From assembly GCA_008704415.1 (NCBI GenBank), contig VXIS01000008.1, positions 248,001-312,000 of the forward strand: a stretch of DNA of 64,000 bases. The letters are read 5' to 3'. Below the pieces are notes generated by a model. It was given only the letters and a program-made list of their open reading frames with translations, made no database searches and had not been told where the DNA came from. Of the stretch, positions 33,432 to 45,511 are shown in pieces (position 1 is the first letter of the stretch; each line of letters begins with the position of its first letter). The stretch comes from Sphaerosporella brunnea (taxonomy: Eukaryota; Ascomycota; Pezizomycetes; Pezizales; Pyronemataceae). The translations under genes were made by a program, and so were the position numbers.

Positions 33432-36400
33432 AAATGTGCGGGCTGGAGTTGAATTATACCTTCCTATGTCATCTGGCGAGGCATGGAAGTTTTGACACGG
33501 TAGCAAGATGGCGGAAGCAGATCAACTCTCGCCGCCTTTCAATATGGGAGTAGCTGTCAAACGCGGTGAGCGCATTGCCGCTATTGACACGCTTGCTGGC
33601 CTGAACTACTAGAGATAATGACATGCTTGCTGGCCAGAACTACCACAGATATGTCCAAACTCGCCTCCTCCCGCAGCCCAACCCTGCGATATGTTCCGGG
33701 CCGGCCACTCGCTCCTCACCTGTAACCTTGGGACACTGCTTCCTGTACCTGGCCACATCTCGACATTGGAGTATCCTTCCTAGCGATAAAAGCCACGCTG
33801 AATCCATCGTCGTTTCCCGCGTACCTGTAGAGACTCAGCATGTAGATATATGGCCGAAATCCGCCCCTCCTGCACTGGCTGGACCGTCTGCGACCAGCTT
33901 ACCTGTACCAGGCTGCATTTTTGACATCCGTGCAACCTTCCTACGGTTCCTGCATACATCGCCGCGGGTGTCGGACTGCTAATGATATCATTAAGAGCCT
34001 GTTGTTTGGCTCCACATGGTAGGTTTACGTGCCTAGCACTATTCTGAACACTGCCAACTACACGGGCGTCCTGAGCCCGACCAAAGCTGAACCATCGCGG
34101 TAGGCATGTATACCAACCGCGATGACTTCTCCGGCCTTGGGCCCCCGGAATGCCAGCCACCGCGTTCATACTTGGTGGAATTTACCTCGAAGCGCTACAG
34201 GTGAACTGTCCTCGTCTGGCACCCCCCGACCTGCAACCATACTGTCTGTACCTGACTGCGTTTTGGACTCGCAGCAGCCATGTTAGGGTTTCACACTGAG
34301 CAGAATCAACCGCGACCACCGCTGCGCGTGGTGGATTTGAACCTGTAGAGGTAACAGCCGAAAGGTCCTCCTTCTGCTACCGCTTTTGAACTGGTAGGTT
34401 GACGCACCAAGGATTGTTCTCACACTTCCGAGCTGGATGTGTACACCACTGTGCACATTTCCCAGCAGCCATTTTGATAGGTATGCCCCCGCGCAGCGCA
34501 CCCCCTGCGGTGCTCAACATTAACGCCTTATACAAACAATCACCGTCGTTGGCCTCGTATCCGTGTTCAACTGCGCAATGTCCCGTCCACGCATTTCATC
34601 CCTGCACACGACGCCAGCGATACTCAGTCAGGGTGGTAGAATGTCAGTTCCCTCAGCCTTTGAATAAATCCTGTCTCTGGATAACTACTGCATGTGTTCC
34701 CCCGTCGGAAAAGCCCTACTATACGGTGCATAGTCACAGCGGTCTCACACCTTAGGAACCGTGCCTAGCAGGGTTGACTGCTCCTATCAGAAATTTTCCA
34801 GGAGATGCAATTTGCGACGCGCCTTTGGGCCCCTATAAGGGGAACACCTCTGCAGTGCCGCCATTGTGTCACCGCGCAGCAGTGATTTTGAGCGGCGCTG
34901 GAAGGGTCGTGGTCAACAGCATTAGTACTCGGCCAGGCGTAAACACACCGGCGGCACCGACATAAATATTCGCATTGGCTGTACCAGTCATCGCGAAAAT
35001 TTTGGGACAGTAGAGTATGTATCCGGCGTTAGTGAGGGTGACTCGGCGCGGATGTGTGTTGCGCAATGATTCAAGAACCTGTGCAAGACCGACGCTCGAA
35101 GATATAGCTCCCGATGCCGATCTGATGCTCATGAAGATATCTCAGGTAAAACCATGAATCCTAATTCCTGTAGTCAAAATCCGGGGCTTGCGGGGTTTGG
35201 GGAACTTCGAGTGTTGAAACACCCATCATTAACCAGTGGGTCATGCGAACGGCGAGCTCACGATAGGAAATGGATTGAAAATAGTCCAATTGGCGAACCG
35301 CTGACAAACACGGCGCGAGATGACCGTAAGACTGAATATGCTCACTGGCTGAACACTGGGAGGTACAGCGCGGAGGATCTCCGGACCGTGAAACCGTGCG
35401 GGTCACCGTTTGGAAGGTCAACGAGTCAAAAGAGTCGCCGCGTGGCCAAAGACTCTCCCGCGTTCACCCTCACGATCTCTGGGGTGGTAATCACCGTTGC
35501 TGACTATCCTAACTAGGTTTCGCCGATTCTGTTGGATACCGCAACATTGCAGTCACGCCGCGTGCCGTGATGTTGTTGAAAAATCATGTTCACATTCCTA
35601 TTTTCCCGGAGCCTGTGTAGGTTAGGTTACATGGTTGCACGCTCCCACAAGATGCTCTTTTATCCCTCATATTTTTCTGCGCGCAAGTGGCCTAGGACTA
35701 CAGTCCTCCCCGCCCACCAGCATTGCCATCCCTGTATTTGTTGTCCGCATAAAAGTTACGCATGTGCCCGCCGTAATGCTTGCGCACCACGGACAACAAC
35801 CATTTAACAGGCAAACTAGGGTCAGCATCTCCGTACAAATACTCGTGGCATATCATTCGAAAGCCGTGTGGCGCTGTACGTCTTGGATTGGTCCATTGAC
35901 TGGCAGCCAGAAGCACCCCCGGGGTCAGTCTACACACCACTCTGGGACCATCACAAAGGGCGATTGCCCAGGTGACAGACGCCACAGCGCGCCGAATCCG
36001 GTCGAACGGCGCTCAAAAATGTGCGCATCATGATTTTCAACGCGGTTGACGACAGCATAACAGCGTGAATCCTACCACCGGTTCCACCCAGGTACACATC
36101 CACGCTGTCCAGCAGGCTGAGCTGCGATCATAACCTTGCGCGTTTTCAAGTTCGAGTACCGGGTTTGGAATCACTTTCATAGCCATCCTACAGCACGAAA
36201 TCGGATTCCATGTCGGACCTAACGTCACTGTCCTCGAATTCCCAGATGTCTGGTGCCGGCAGTTCGGCTAACCATGACGAGAGAGTACTGGCGGTAATTT
36301 GGCACTGCTACCCGAAAGCCAACCCGACTCGGCAGTGCTTCAGCTCCTGAACTGTCACTGTTGCTATCGTGCGAATAGGTGACGTTTGCGAGGTACTCCT

Positions 36401-36980
36401 TTTGAGCAAATCCGACTTGAAACATCTTCTCAAGTGCAAGCCACATCCATGAACTGATCGCAGCCTGAACATTGAAAGGCGGAATTGTGAATCCCGCGAC
36501 GTGAAAGAAGTTGCAATGTTAATGGACGTGGTCACTATCGATTCGGTGGATTTTATTCAGCGATTCACCGACCTTTTGACGGTGCACGAAATCGTTAAAC
36601 GGATAAGGGTGCGTTTGGATGCATGGGGGGTTAGGAACGTCGAAGTTTCTAGGGCGTTGAAACCGGGCAACTTACGTCGAGTGTTGGAACAACGAGAACA
36701 GTAGGTCCGACCTACTTTTCAAAATTGACGTTCCGGGGGGTCAGAACGTTGTTCCTTGACGTTTCTACTGACGTTGCCAAACAGCGGTGGCGTTCCGTCT
36801 TCCAGCGTTCGCGTTACGTCGTTGTCACGCCCCGTCGTCCCACACAAAAATCCGGCAGCCAAACGGGCCCTAACTTTTGTACTGGTCGGTGCAAAGAACC
36901 TCCGTTCGCACCCATCCATGGTCTCGACCGTCGCTGAGCGCCACCCACTCCTTTGTGAAACCTCATTGAGAATCCCCACG
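33432..36980. other. Long stretch without recognisable gene
   Basis: Frames up to about 130 codons have no recognised domains. On the minus strand at 33.7-34.3 kb the motif GGTACAG recurs three times in similar surroundings (GCCAGGTACAGG, GCCTGGTACAGG, GTCAGGTACAGA), which may be a worn local duplication. Confidence 0.4.
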
Positions 36981-36982
36981 AT

Positions 36983-37826
36983 GTGGTCACGGACCACTCA
37001 TACAACAGTTGTGAGACATCAACACCAAGTTCATCATACAGAACCAAGCTACGACACCGCGAACCACCCGTCCGCCACCACTGTTGGCCCTGGTCCCCAA
37101 TGCAGACATTCGCGAGGCGAGCGACTTGTAAAAGAGCCGGTAATGCTCTGCAGCAAAACGTCAACCACGACCCGTCTGTCAAAACCACCCACACGGTTGA
37201 TAATAGCAACGAGCAAAGCGATCGAATGAAGAGATGTCCGCGCCGTGAAAAACACGGTGATATTTTCCCCTCAGCTTCTTCCTCACTGTCGCGTTCGATC
37301 ATCCTCGGCGTCGGCAGCGCACCAATGCCCCCCGCTGGCCAAACGATCAGGACAGACTGTTCACAACGGGCACAAGGACTACTGCAGAGATGTACAGTGC
37401 TCGGAATTGAGACGCCCTCCACTCGGCGGGGCTTACGATTTCAGAGGTACATAGAATCAATACCTGCCCGCTTCTTTAGGGAGGAGCGTCGACCGACACC
37501 CGACATGAGCCCAGCATCCGGCAGCCCGGAGGCACCTTCCCCGCCCAAGGGTGTGAGCTTCAACGTCTATATCCGCGGAGCAGCCCACAGTAACTTGCAC
37601 AAGGGCGGAAGTACGAGACGTTGAAGGATTAGAAGCAGCGACCTCCTGGTTTGACTGAGTGAATCACAGTCTTTTCCGTCTACGTGTTGTGATTTCTTTG
37701 TTATTCTTTTCTTGAGAGAGCCGCAGGCCCCCACTGCACGGCCTTTGAGCCTCGGGTTGGCTAGTTTCTCGCCTTTATATCTATGCCATGGCCAATGCGA
37801 TATGATTTAAACAAAAAAAAAAAAAA
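36983..37826 (+). pseudogene. Internally deleted LINE derivative
   Basis: A 213-codon frame (36983-37624) ends SGSPEAPSPPKGVSFNVYIR, comparable to the SGGVSINLSMSGVAG end of the ORF1 part of LINE F. It passes straight into the 3' untranslated signature (CACAGTCTTTTCCG at 37665, GAGAGCCGCAGGCC, ATGCCATGGCCAATGCG, ATGATTTAAACAAAAAAAA). No endonuclease, RT or RNase H lies between. The tail is firm; the assignment of the frame to ORF1 rests on position and weak similarity. Confidence 0.55.
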
Positions 37827-39560
37827 AGCCGAACTCGTACGGGGATCGGAAGCCTGTTTGGGCCGGTCGACGAAATGGAGAGTGCGGTATGCTGTATCTG
37901 CGCACCCCCGAGGGAATTCCAAAAACTGTTGATTGTCATTATCGGCCTTGGGCTTGTGCTGTCGGCTTGTGTTCGTTCTTCTTCACCCTTTCACCTACTC
38001 TTCACCGACCGCATCACTTCTTCTTGCCGCAGTGAGATTAGCCGCCATCCCATTAGGACATTCGAGGATGTCAAGCAAATCACGCCAGTGCCGTCCAACT
38101 ATGTTGTCACGGGGCGGTATAAACAATTGAAGACGCAAAAGAGGAGCCAAAGCGCTTTTGGCGGGGTTTTCGGAACATATGAAGTTGATGGCGAAGGTGA
38201 CTGTGATTGAACCGCAGAGAGGCCGGCTTTGATACGACTTTGCGTCGAGTGACGGACCTTGTATGTTTTCAAGTCTCTCTTATTGGAGCCCGTGCTGCCA
38301 GTATTTGGACCACGCTTTGTTCATGTGAGATGATTCCGCTTGAAGGGTGCGACAGGATTATCATGTCGAGTGACCAGTGTTATTGCCCATTATGTGTCGT
38401 GGTACATCACCGAGTCATGTTTTTGTCAACGAGCAATCGTTCAGAGAGTATGACTCATACAGTCGGTAGAAGTCACCACATCAAACACACTGTTGGACAT
38501 AGGTTTCCCGCCCGAAAATATTACACTATCTCTCCACGATGATCGGGTCTTCATACTTGACACGGTTGACCTTTCTATCAATCAGTCATACGATACACTG
38601 TACACTGGCGTAGCAACGATCACCACAGAAGATCCGCTGGAGCCTCAGTCAGGCGCGCGGCCGTCCGATGAGGACCCAGTACTTGGTCGGCAACATGCTC
38701 TCTTGCCCCCAATATTCCCAGCCAGTAACGGCTTGATCATTGTTTCCTGTCACAAGGTTTTTCATGTGCATCCACGGAACGCGTGTGGCAGATGTTTATT
38801 TACTAACGTCGGCCGCCGCGTTTCTGAACATACAGCCAAAAAAGTCCATATGCTTCCAGACTGATTCAAGGGACTGGGGGCTGCATCACCTGAAGTTGGT
38901 GTTTGTGAAGTTGGAGGTTTTAACTGCACCGAGCGGTCCACGAAGAACTTGTTCAAGGAGGGACCTCAATGTTCCGGGCTGCTGTGAAAATCAAAAATGT
39001 CCTTACCAAATGAACCCATTGCTGCTGCGCGAAATAGATATACGTATTGCCATTATTTGAGCATTCCTTCCAACCGTCACATTGAATGTGCAGATTCAAT
39101 TGACGAACGTAGAAAAGTTACCGCATCTGCTTACTAAGAAGGAAGAGTCAGCAATCAGTGAGTTAGTACGGGAAGGAGCAGAAAGGGGGGGGGGAAACCA
39201 ATTGGCGAGTATCAAAATGTTCATATTGGGGAAGTTAAGTACGTAATCGTGTTCATAAACAATTAGCTAACCGCGAGTCCATTTTGCGGGACGTGGTGGT
39301 AAACCCTGACTGCGAGCCTCATAGTTAACAGTCCGAACTTGCCATCCCTTCTTTTGGAATGGTCCAGCATCACTTCTCTCTCGCACGGGCCATGATGTGG
39401 ATATGACATCAGAACGAAGTCCACGGAAAGAGCAACCACCATTAGGTATTTTGACCGTTTGAATGGTAGGAACCTGATTGTGCATCGTTAACCAAATTCG
39501 ACGCCACTGGCTCAATAGCACCGCCGGACACCGCGCTTGAAAACACCAAGCCGATACGTG
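37827..39560. other. No confident gene
   Basis: A plus frame at 38493-38864 starts with a coding-like segment (GFPPENITLSLHDDRVFI) that faintly recalls an alpha-crystallin strand pattern, but has no matching partner exon. An 11-base G run lies near 39.19 kb. Confidence 0.35.
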
Positions 39561-39685
39561 TCACCCAGCCATTGGATAGAAACCCCGATCGCCAGAAAGA
39601 CTGTTGCTTCACGCCTCCGGGCGCAATAACCCCGGGCCGCAAGCGAGCCCTCATCGCCGCGCCGTGCGCCGTAAGAGAACGCGCG

Positions 39686-41490
39686 ATGGACCCAAACACG
39701 GGCCCGCTAGACAGCGGCCAAATGTGCCGCGACGGCTTGTCGCAGGTGTCGGACTACGAGCCGACCCCCGCCCAGAGCCCGCCCACCGTCATGCCTCCGC
39801 TTCAGAGCGAGACCCCGTCGCCGCAACCGGACCAGGACATGATAATGTTTCAAGCTGAACTCCAGAATGTCGGGCGCGCTCCGACGTCAACCCTCCGACC
39901 CCGATCACCCTGAATGCTCCCGCCCCGCCCATGATCTTCGGGATGACCCCCAACGCGGACGACCTGCTGCCCCCCGCAGCGGAACACGAACCACGCAAGA
40001 AGCGCCGCCATTTCGGCCCCCTCGAATACCCCCCCCCCGCAACACGACAGCTGGTCAGGCACCAAACTTCTCATACTGCTGACCCGGAAAATGGAGCAAA
40101 TCGTTCAGGAAAACCATGCCCACCTGGCGGAAGCCCTCCAAGCCCAGGCAGCCCAGCATCGCCAGTGGATGGAAAACGCCGTTGGCGCGATGATGCTCAG
40201 AATCACGACCCTGGAACAGAGCCTGACAACGTCTATGACCAAGACCGCCAAAATCCAAACCCCCGCGTCCCTGCCCCTGCCCCCCACGCCCGGACACCGA
40301 CACGACTATGGATGAAGGCTGGTGCGACCCCGCTTTCGACCGTCTGTTGGACGCCGCCGGCGTCACGAGCCAGATTGGACTACAACCCCACGTGCAACTC
40401 TGTTGCGGGTGCCATCGCAACTGCGACGCAAGGTGACCTCCAGGCTTCCACCCATGCTGCAGACCCCAAATCCCACGGCCCCTCGTCAAAAGCAGTTCAA
40501 ATAGCGAAACGCAAGGAACCTAAGAAGACCACCGAATCAACCACAGCCCCCACCGCCACCGCCCCCCCCCCCCCCTCACCGCCTCGAAAGGTCACGTCCC
40601 AAGCCAACAACTTCGTGGCGGCAATCAAGAAGGGAGGCGATTCTTGGCGAAACGACGGATCCTGGACCACAATGTCTAAGGTCAAGAATCACTTTAAGAC
40701 CGACAACACAGCAGACCTCAAACCGGCCGGCCATGACCTCCCTGAGAGAGCCCGCACCATAATCATGACTGGGGAGGATGGTGCATCCCAACAGGCAACC
40801 ACAAGTGACTACGACGTTAGGAGGGTGAGGACAATAGACGATGCGCTGGCAGCGATTGGAGCGCCACGCTTCTGCCGAGTGGCCGAGGTGGTCCGCAATC
40901 CACGCGGCACGGTTATGGCCATCAGCTACCCCCACCGCCTCGGCGGTACAGGGGTGCACTTTCGCCAAGAGGATCTTCTCGGCAGCACGCAGCGTCGGCT
41001 CCAACGTCATCGCCATTGGTCCCAACGAAGAATGGACCAGAATCAAGGTCCATGGCGTTGACGTGAGGAGATAGCTGGGCAAGCTGGAGGCCCTCAAACG
41101 CGAGCTAACGACGGACAATGACGGGCTGGAGATGCCCCTCAATCTTCGCTGGCACACCAACAAAACAGACGTCCGCCGCCGCCTCGATGCGGGCAGCATC
41201 CGCTCATCATCTATCACTTTCGGGGTTAAGGACCGGAGCATAGCTACGCATGCAGCTGTCGGCCGCACTCTATGTCAAGGCAGTGCCTGAAGCTTTCTTC
41301 GGCTACTGCGCTGGTTGGGGCCACCTGACACCCAAATCCAGCGTCCGCCTCCTAGGCCATGACCCGCGATGCGCGTACTGTCGCGGCCCACATCTGACAG
41401 CTAAGCATATCTGCAACATTCGGGGACGCGAGAGCCCGGACACGTCTGCGGCAACACCAAATCAATTTTGAAATGTCCCAACTGCCGCGA
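39686..41490 (+). pseudogene. LINE D ORF1 (gag-like), frameshifted
   Basis: A start at 39686 (MDPNTGPLDSGQM) opens a Pro-rich N-terminal region. A helical stretch, NHAHLAEALQAQAAQHRQWM at about 40.11-40.17 kb, could be a coiled coil for ORF1 multimerisation. A conserved middle part (DLPERARTIIMTGEDG) follows, then LNLRWHTNKTDVRRRLDAG. It ends in two zinc knuckles, CAYCRGPHLTAKHIC and CPNCREKHSPKDASC. The reading crosses frames near 39.91, 40.3, 41.06 and 41.25 kb. In intact Tad/I-type elements this protein binds the element RNA; this copy cannot make it whole. Confidence 0.8.
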
Positions 41491-41779
41491 AAAGCACTCA
41501 CCCAAAGACGCGTCCTGTGTCTCCAAGAAGGCCGCCATTTACGCCGCTAGGTCACTAGGGCTGCGAGCCAACCCCCAGGGGCCGAGCGCACGCAGACCAG
41601 ACAGCGACGCGGCTGACCAAGCAGCAGCAACGACAAGGATGGCAACGACTGCAACGTCACGTCAGGAATCGACAAATGCCGTACCGCCCCCCCAGCAACA
41701 GCGACAGCGACGACGACACAAACATGCAAGGACCTCACTCCCTGTGAGTCGCGGCCATGCCGGTCGAGGAGCAGCTGTG

Positions 41780-44700
41780 ATGCGATGCATCCAACATAAC
41801 GTCAACAGGTGTGGACCAGTCCTCCAGGCCTGTTTAGAAATCGCAGTGCGCAAGAAGACGGACTTAGTGCTCCTTCAGGAGCCCCCGGCCTATCGTATAT
41901 CACACCACGCCTTCCGGATCTACGGCTCTGGAAGGACAGGAGCTCCCATACGCATCGACGCCAAGGTCAAATTCACTGCCCGGTCCGCCCTGGTCACAAA
42001 GGCCGGAGATGTCATGGTAATCGACGCCATCTCCCCATCTGACCGCAATAGCTCCTGGCTCGAAACGCTTATGGATCGTCACGAGCTAACGGTATGGAAT
42101 GACGAGACCCGTACATGCGAGCGAGGTGCACAACCGGCTATTTTGGACTTGACCCTGTCCACCGCTAAGGTCGTGGTCAATGGCTTGACTGCTTTCGCGA
42201 CCCGAGGACGAAACCGGCTCTGATCACCTGCTTGTAGCTTGGACCCGCCTTGACACCAGGCCCGGCCTCTCCGAATGTGGCTAAACCGGCAGCGAGATCA
42301 CAGGCTGGCATATAAACGGCATGTCAGAGGAGCAGAAAAAAGACGCGGAAGATGCCTGGCGAAATATGGCGGCCGGAGGGCCGGCAGTTCCACGGGATGC
42401 GCCGGTCGCGATACTAGACAAGGAGGCGTCCTGGATCTCGGAGACTCTGACCTCGGTCCTACAACAACACGTCAGGCCCCTCCGCATCTGCGCCCGATCC
42501 AACCACTGGTGAAATAAGGACATCGACGAGCTGAGACGGGTGCTCAGGTCATCAAACGCTCTTTCCGAGCGCGACAAGGAACCATCAAACAGGCCATCAC
42601 CAATGCGCGTCAAGCGCTCAAGGCCGCGATCCGCCGCGCCAAACAAGATCACTGGTCCAATTTCCTGCAGAACGCAGGTGCGGCAGACACCTGGAAAGCT
42701 ACGTTACGCCAATGGGGCCGCAGCCTTTGCCGATGGTGGGCCTTAAACACGGCAGGACGGCGCCATGGAAACAACCGCAAGTGAAAAGCGTGCCATGATG
42801 GCCAGACAAGCCTTTCCAGCCCCACCTGTTGATGACTGGACATCCCACAAGCTCGACCCGCTCGGACGTGATGTTGAGGTGGAGGAGGACAAAGTGGAGC
42901 AAGGGTGCTACGCCCAGGCATCCCGATCAGCTGCCGGACCCGACAAGCTAGGCCCTTCCGCGGTACGGTTGATCTGGAAATGGCATAGAGAAGGATTCAC
43001 AGCTCTCGTCCGTGCGTGCGTTTGGCAAGGCCATCAGACAAGTATGGGGCCATGCGACTGGCGTCGTCATCCCCAAACCAGGCAAGGACGACTATTCGAA
43101 TGCTCGGTCGCATGGAGTGATCTCCCTGCTACGCTGCCTTGGGAAAGTCATAAAACGGGTGGTCACCACCAGGCTCACCCAGGCCGCAGAGGCGGGTTCG
43201 TGGCTCCACGAAGGCCAATTTGGCAGCCGGACGGCCAGAGCCGCCGTGGACGCGGAACACGCGCAAGCAACATGGCAAAAGCAACGCATGGTTGGCGTCC
43301 TACTCATGGACGTGAAAGGGGCCTTTGATCATGCCTCCGAACCAGTCCTCATTCTCAAACCTAGGGAAGTGTCAGCCCCGGACAGCCGAATTCGCTGGAC
43401 GGCTTCTTTCATGGACGACAGATGTGTCCGGATAAAGGTCCAAGGGCAGCTCAGCCAACCTAGGACAATCAAGACAGGCCTCCCACATGGATCCCCCATC
43501 TCGCCCATCCTCTTCGCCATCTACCTGTCGAGTCTCTTCCCAACGACAGAAAAGGAAGTCAATATGGCCACTGGCAGCTTTTGCGCTGTCTTACGCCGAC
43601 GACGTCGCCTGGATCGCGACAGGCGACACGATCGCCGACGTCACTAGGACTCTCAACCACTGTGCGGCGACAAGTCTACGATGGGCCGACAAAAACGCCG
43701 TCGCCTTCGACGTGAGCAAGACCCAAGTCCTTCTCATGACCAGGAATCGGAGGATACCCGCCATGACGGTCAGCGTGGCTGGCGCCCCGGTGCCGTACAA
43801 CAAACTGGCTTGGTGTCTACTTAGACAGCAAACTAACGCTGCTCCACCACCACAACGTACGAATGGGCAAAGCCAGGGCGGCGGAAGCCAGGATTAGATC
43901 CCTATCCGAAAAGCTGGGACTGGCACCGGAAAATGTCAGACGAATACAAATCACAGCTGTCCGGGCAGTCGCCCTCTACGGTGCAGAGCTCTGGTATGAC
44001 GAACGCCGACACGGACATAAAGGCCGAATAGCGGAGATTCAGAAGCTATCCAATCGACAAGCAAGAGTCATTCTTGGTGCCTTGCCAACATCCGCCATCG
44101 GGACTTTAACCTGCGAAGCTGGTCTCACAGACGCAGACACCGTTTTGGCCCAGCGCCAACGACGTTTTGCCGGTCGGCCCGCAGCCACACCTGGAAACAA
44201 GCCGGCCGGTGAGCGTATCCGCGAAGCACTTGCACCGACGGACCCTCCACCGCCACCGGTCACAACGACCAGACGCTTAATGAGCTTTGTTGCCAGAAAC
44301 TCCTTCGGAGGACCCCCCCACAGCGCTCCCACCCCCAACGCCACCTTGGTCGCCAAGCTTGCCGCCTCTATACCCGGCCGGCCTCAGACAATCGAACCCA
44401 CCGTCTCGGTCTGCGCAGTCCCACGCGGCCGTGTCGTCATTGAACCAGAAGACCTCCGCGTACATCGGAGACAACGAAGAGGCCTACGACGCCGGGCTCT
44501 TTGGTATTGCTGCAGGCCTATTGCTTGCTCTCACTACACCCAAGGTCAAAACCAACCCAGCCGGACACGTCAGGCTCTTCACGGACGCACAAGCTGCCCT
44601 TGAACGGATACGATGCAGCACTCCCGGCCGCGGCCAATGGCTAGTCCCACGCATTGCCCTCGCACAACCGACGTCGAGGTCCCAAGGATGGCTAGTGGAG

Positions 44701-45400
44701 TATCGATGGGTGCCCGGACATACAGACATTCCTGGCAACGAGCTGGCGGATCAAGTCGCCAAGGGAGCAGCGGCTAGCCACAGGCTCACAGCAAGCCCGT
44801 AACCGAAGATCACCTTGCCACCGCCTCCCTCGCGTCAATTGGACGACAAATCACCCGGGCAAAGTCTCGAGATAGAGGGGCATGGCTGCCGGAGCGCTGC
44901 ACCCCCAAAACGTACTACAAACGACGACGAAGGCCGAACCTGGCCGCGGCCAAGGTTCCCAATACGTTTTCATCACGCTTCCATCAACTCCGACAGCCCC
45001 CTACATGCTCTGGACCGGCAGGCAGATGGACGATCGGTGCTGGTGGTGCGGGCGGGATGCTAAACAAACGCGCGGCCATCTTCTGAAGTTGTGCAAAAGG
45101 TGGGAAGCAGAGCAGATGGTGCTATGGAAGGCAGTTAAGGATGCCACCGAAGAAGGGGGTAAAACGCGGCCCTGGCCCTCCACTTCGGTGGTTGACCTAT
45201 TGGCCGATGACAGATGCATGGAGGCGGTCCTTGATTTCCTTCGTGCGACTAAAGTAGATGTTGGCCCTGTTAGGGCATCATGTGTGGACAGATATCTCCT
45301 TTCCCTTCTAATGGCCTCACGATGTAATGAATCTCCTTCGTGCGCTCTTATACCTGGTGCGATTTGCTTGGTCCTTTGCCTTAGAAGGGCGCAGTCCCCG
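41780..45400 (+). pseudogene. LINE D ORF2: endonuclease-RT-RNase H-zinc knuckle
   Basis: ORF2 starts MRCIQHNVNRCGPVLQ at 41780 in the frame of the second ORF1 knuckle. Endonuclease motifs are LVLLQEPPAYRISHHAFRI, GDVMVIDAISPS and, in another frame, TGSDHLLVAW; about 50-60 residues around the catalytic GDFNPH block are missing compared with LINE B. RT: GVVIPKPGKDDYS, GQFGSRTARAAVD, GVLLMDVKGAFDHA, GLPHGSPISPILFAIYLSSL, SYADDVAWIATGDT. RNase H: YDAGLFGIAAG, LFTDAQAALERI, WVPGHTDIPGNELADQ. C-terminal knuckle: CWWCGRDAKQTRGHLLKLC. Domain order fits the Tad/I group. Frame changes near 42.2, 42.5, 43.1, 43.6, 43.8 and 44.4 kb make it non-functional. Confidence 0.9.
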
Positions 45401-45511
45401 GTAGCGGGACTTCTGTATCCTGGGGGATTGCATAGTCTCTTGTTTCCTGTATGTCATGGCCGCAAGCGGCCGAATACATCATGATTAAAACAAACAAACA
45501 ATCGCACCACC
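45401..45511 (+). mobile_element. LINE D 3' untranslated tail
   Basis: GGATTGCATAGTCTCTTG is followed by ATGTCATGGCCGCAAGCGGC (GGCCGC-AA-GCGGCC hairpin) and ATGATTAAAACAAACAAAC. This is the reference copy of the tail found at six places in the window. The hairpin probably serves as the RT recognition structure, by analogy with other non-LTR elements. Confidence 0.85.

Noticed and set aside
36814..37422. 202-codon minus frame as a gene.
   Set aside because: It is the opposite strand of the LINE derivative whose tail lies at 37665-37826; no motif supports it.
38493..38864. Small heat-shock (alpha-crystallin) protein suggested by GFPPENITLSLHDDRVFI.
   Set aside because: The match is short, the rest of the frame does not continue the fold, and no upstream exon joins in phase.
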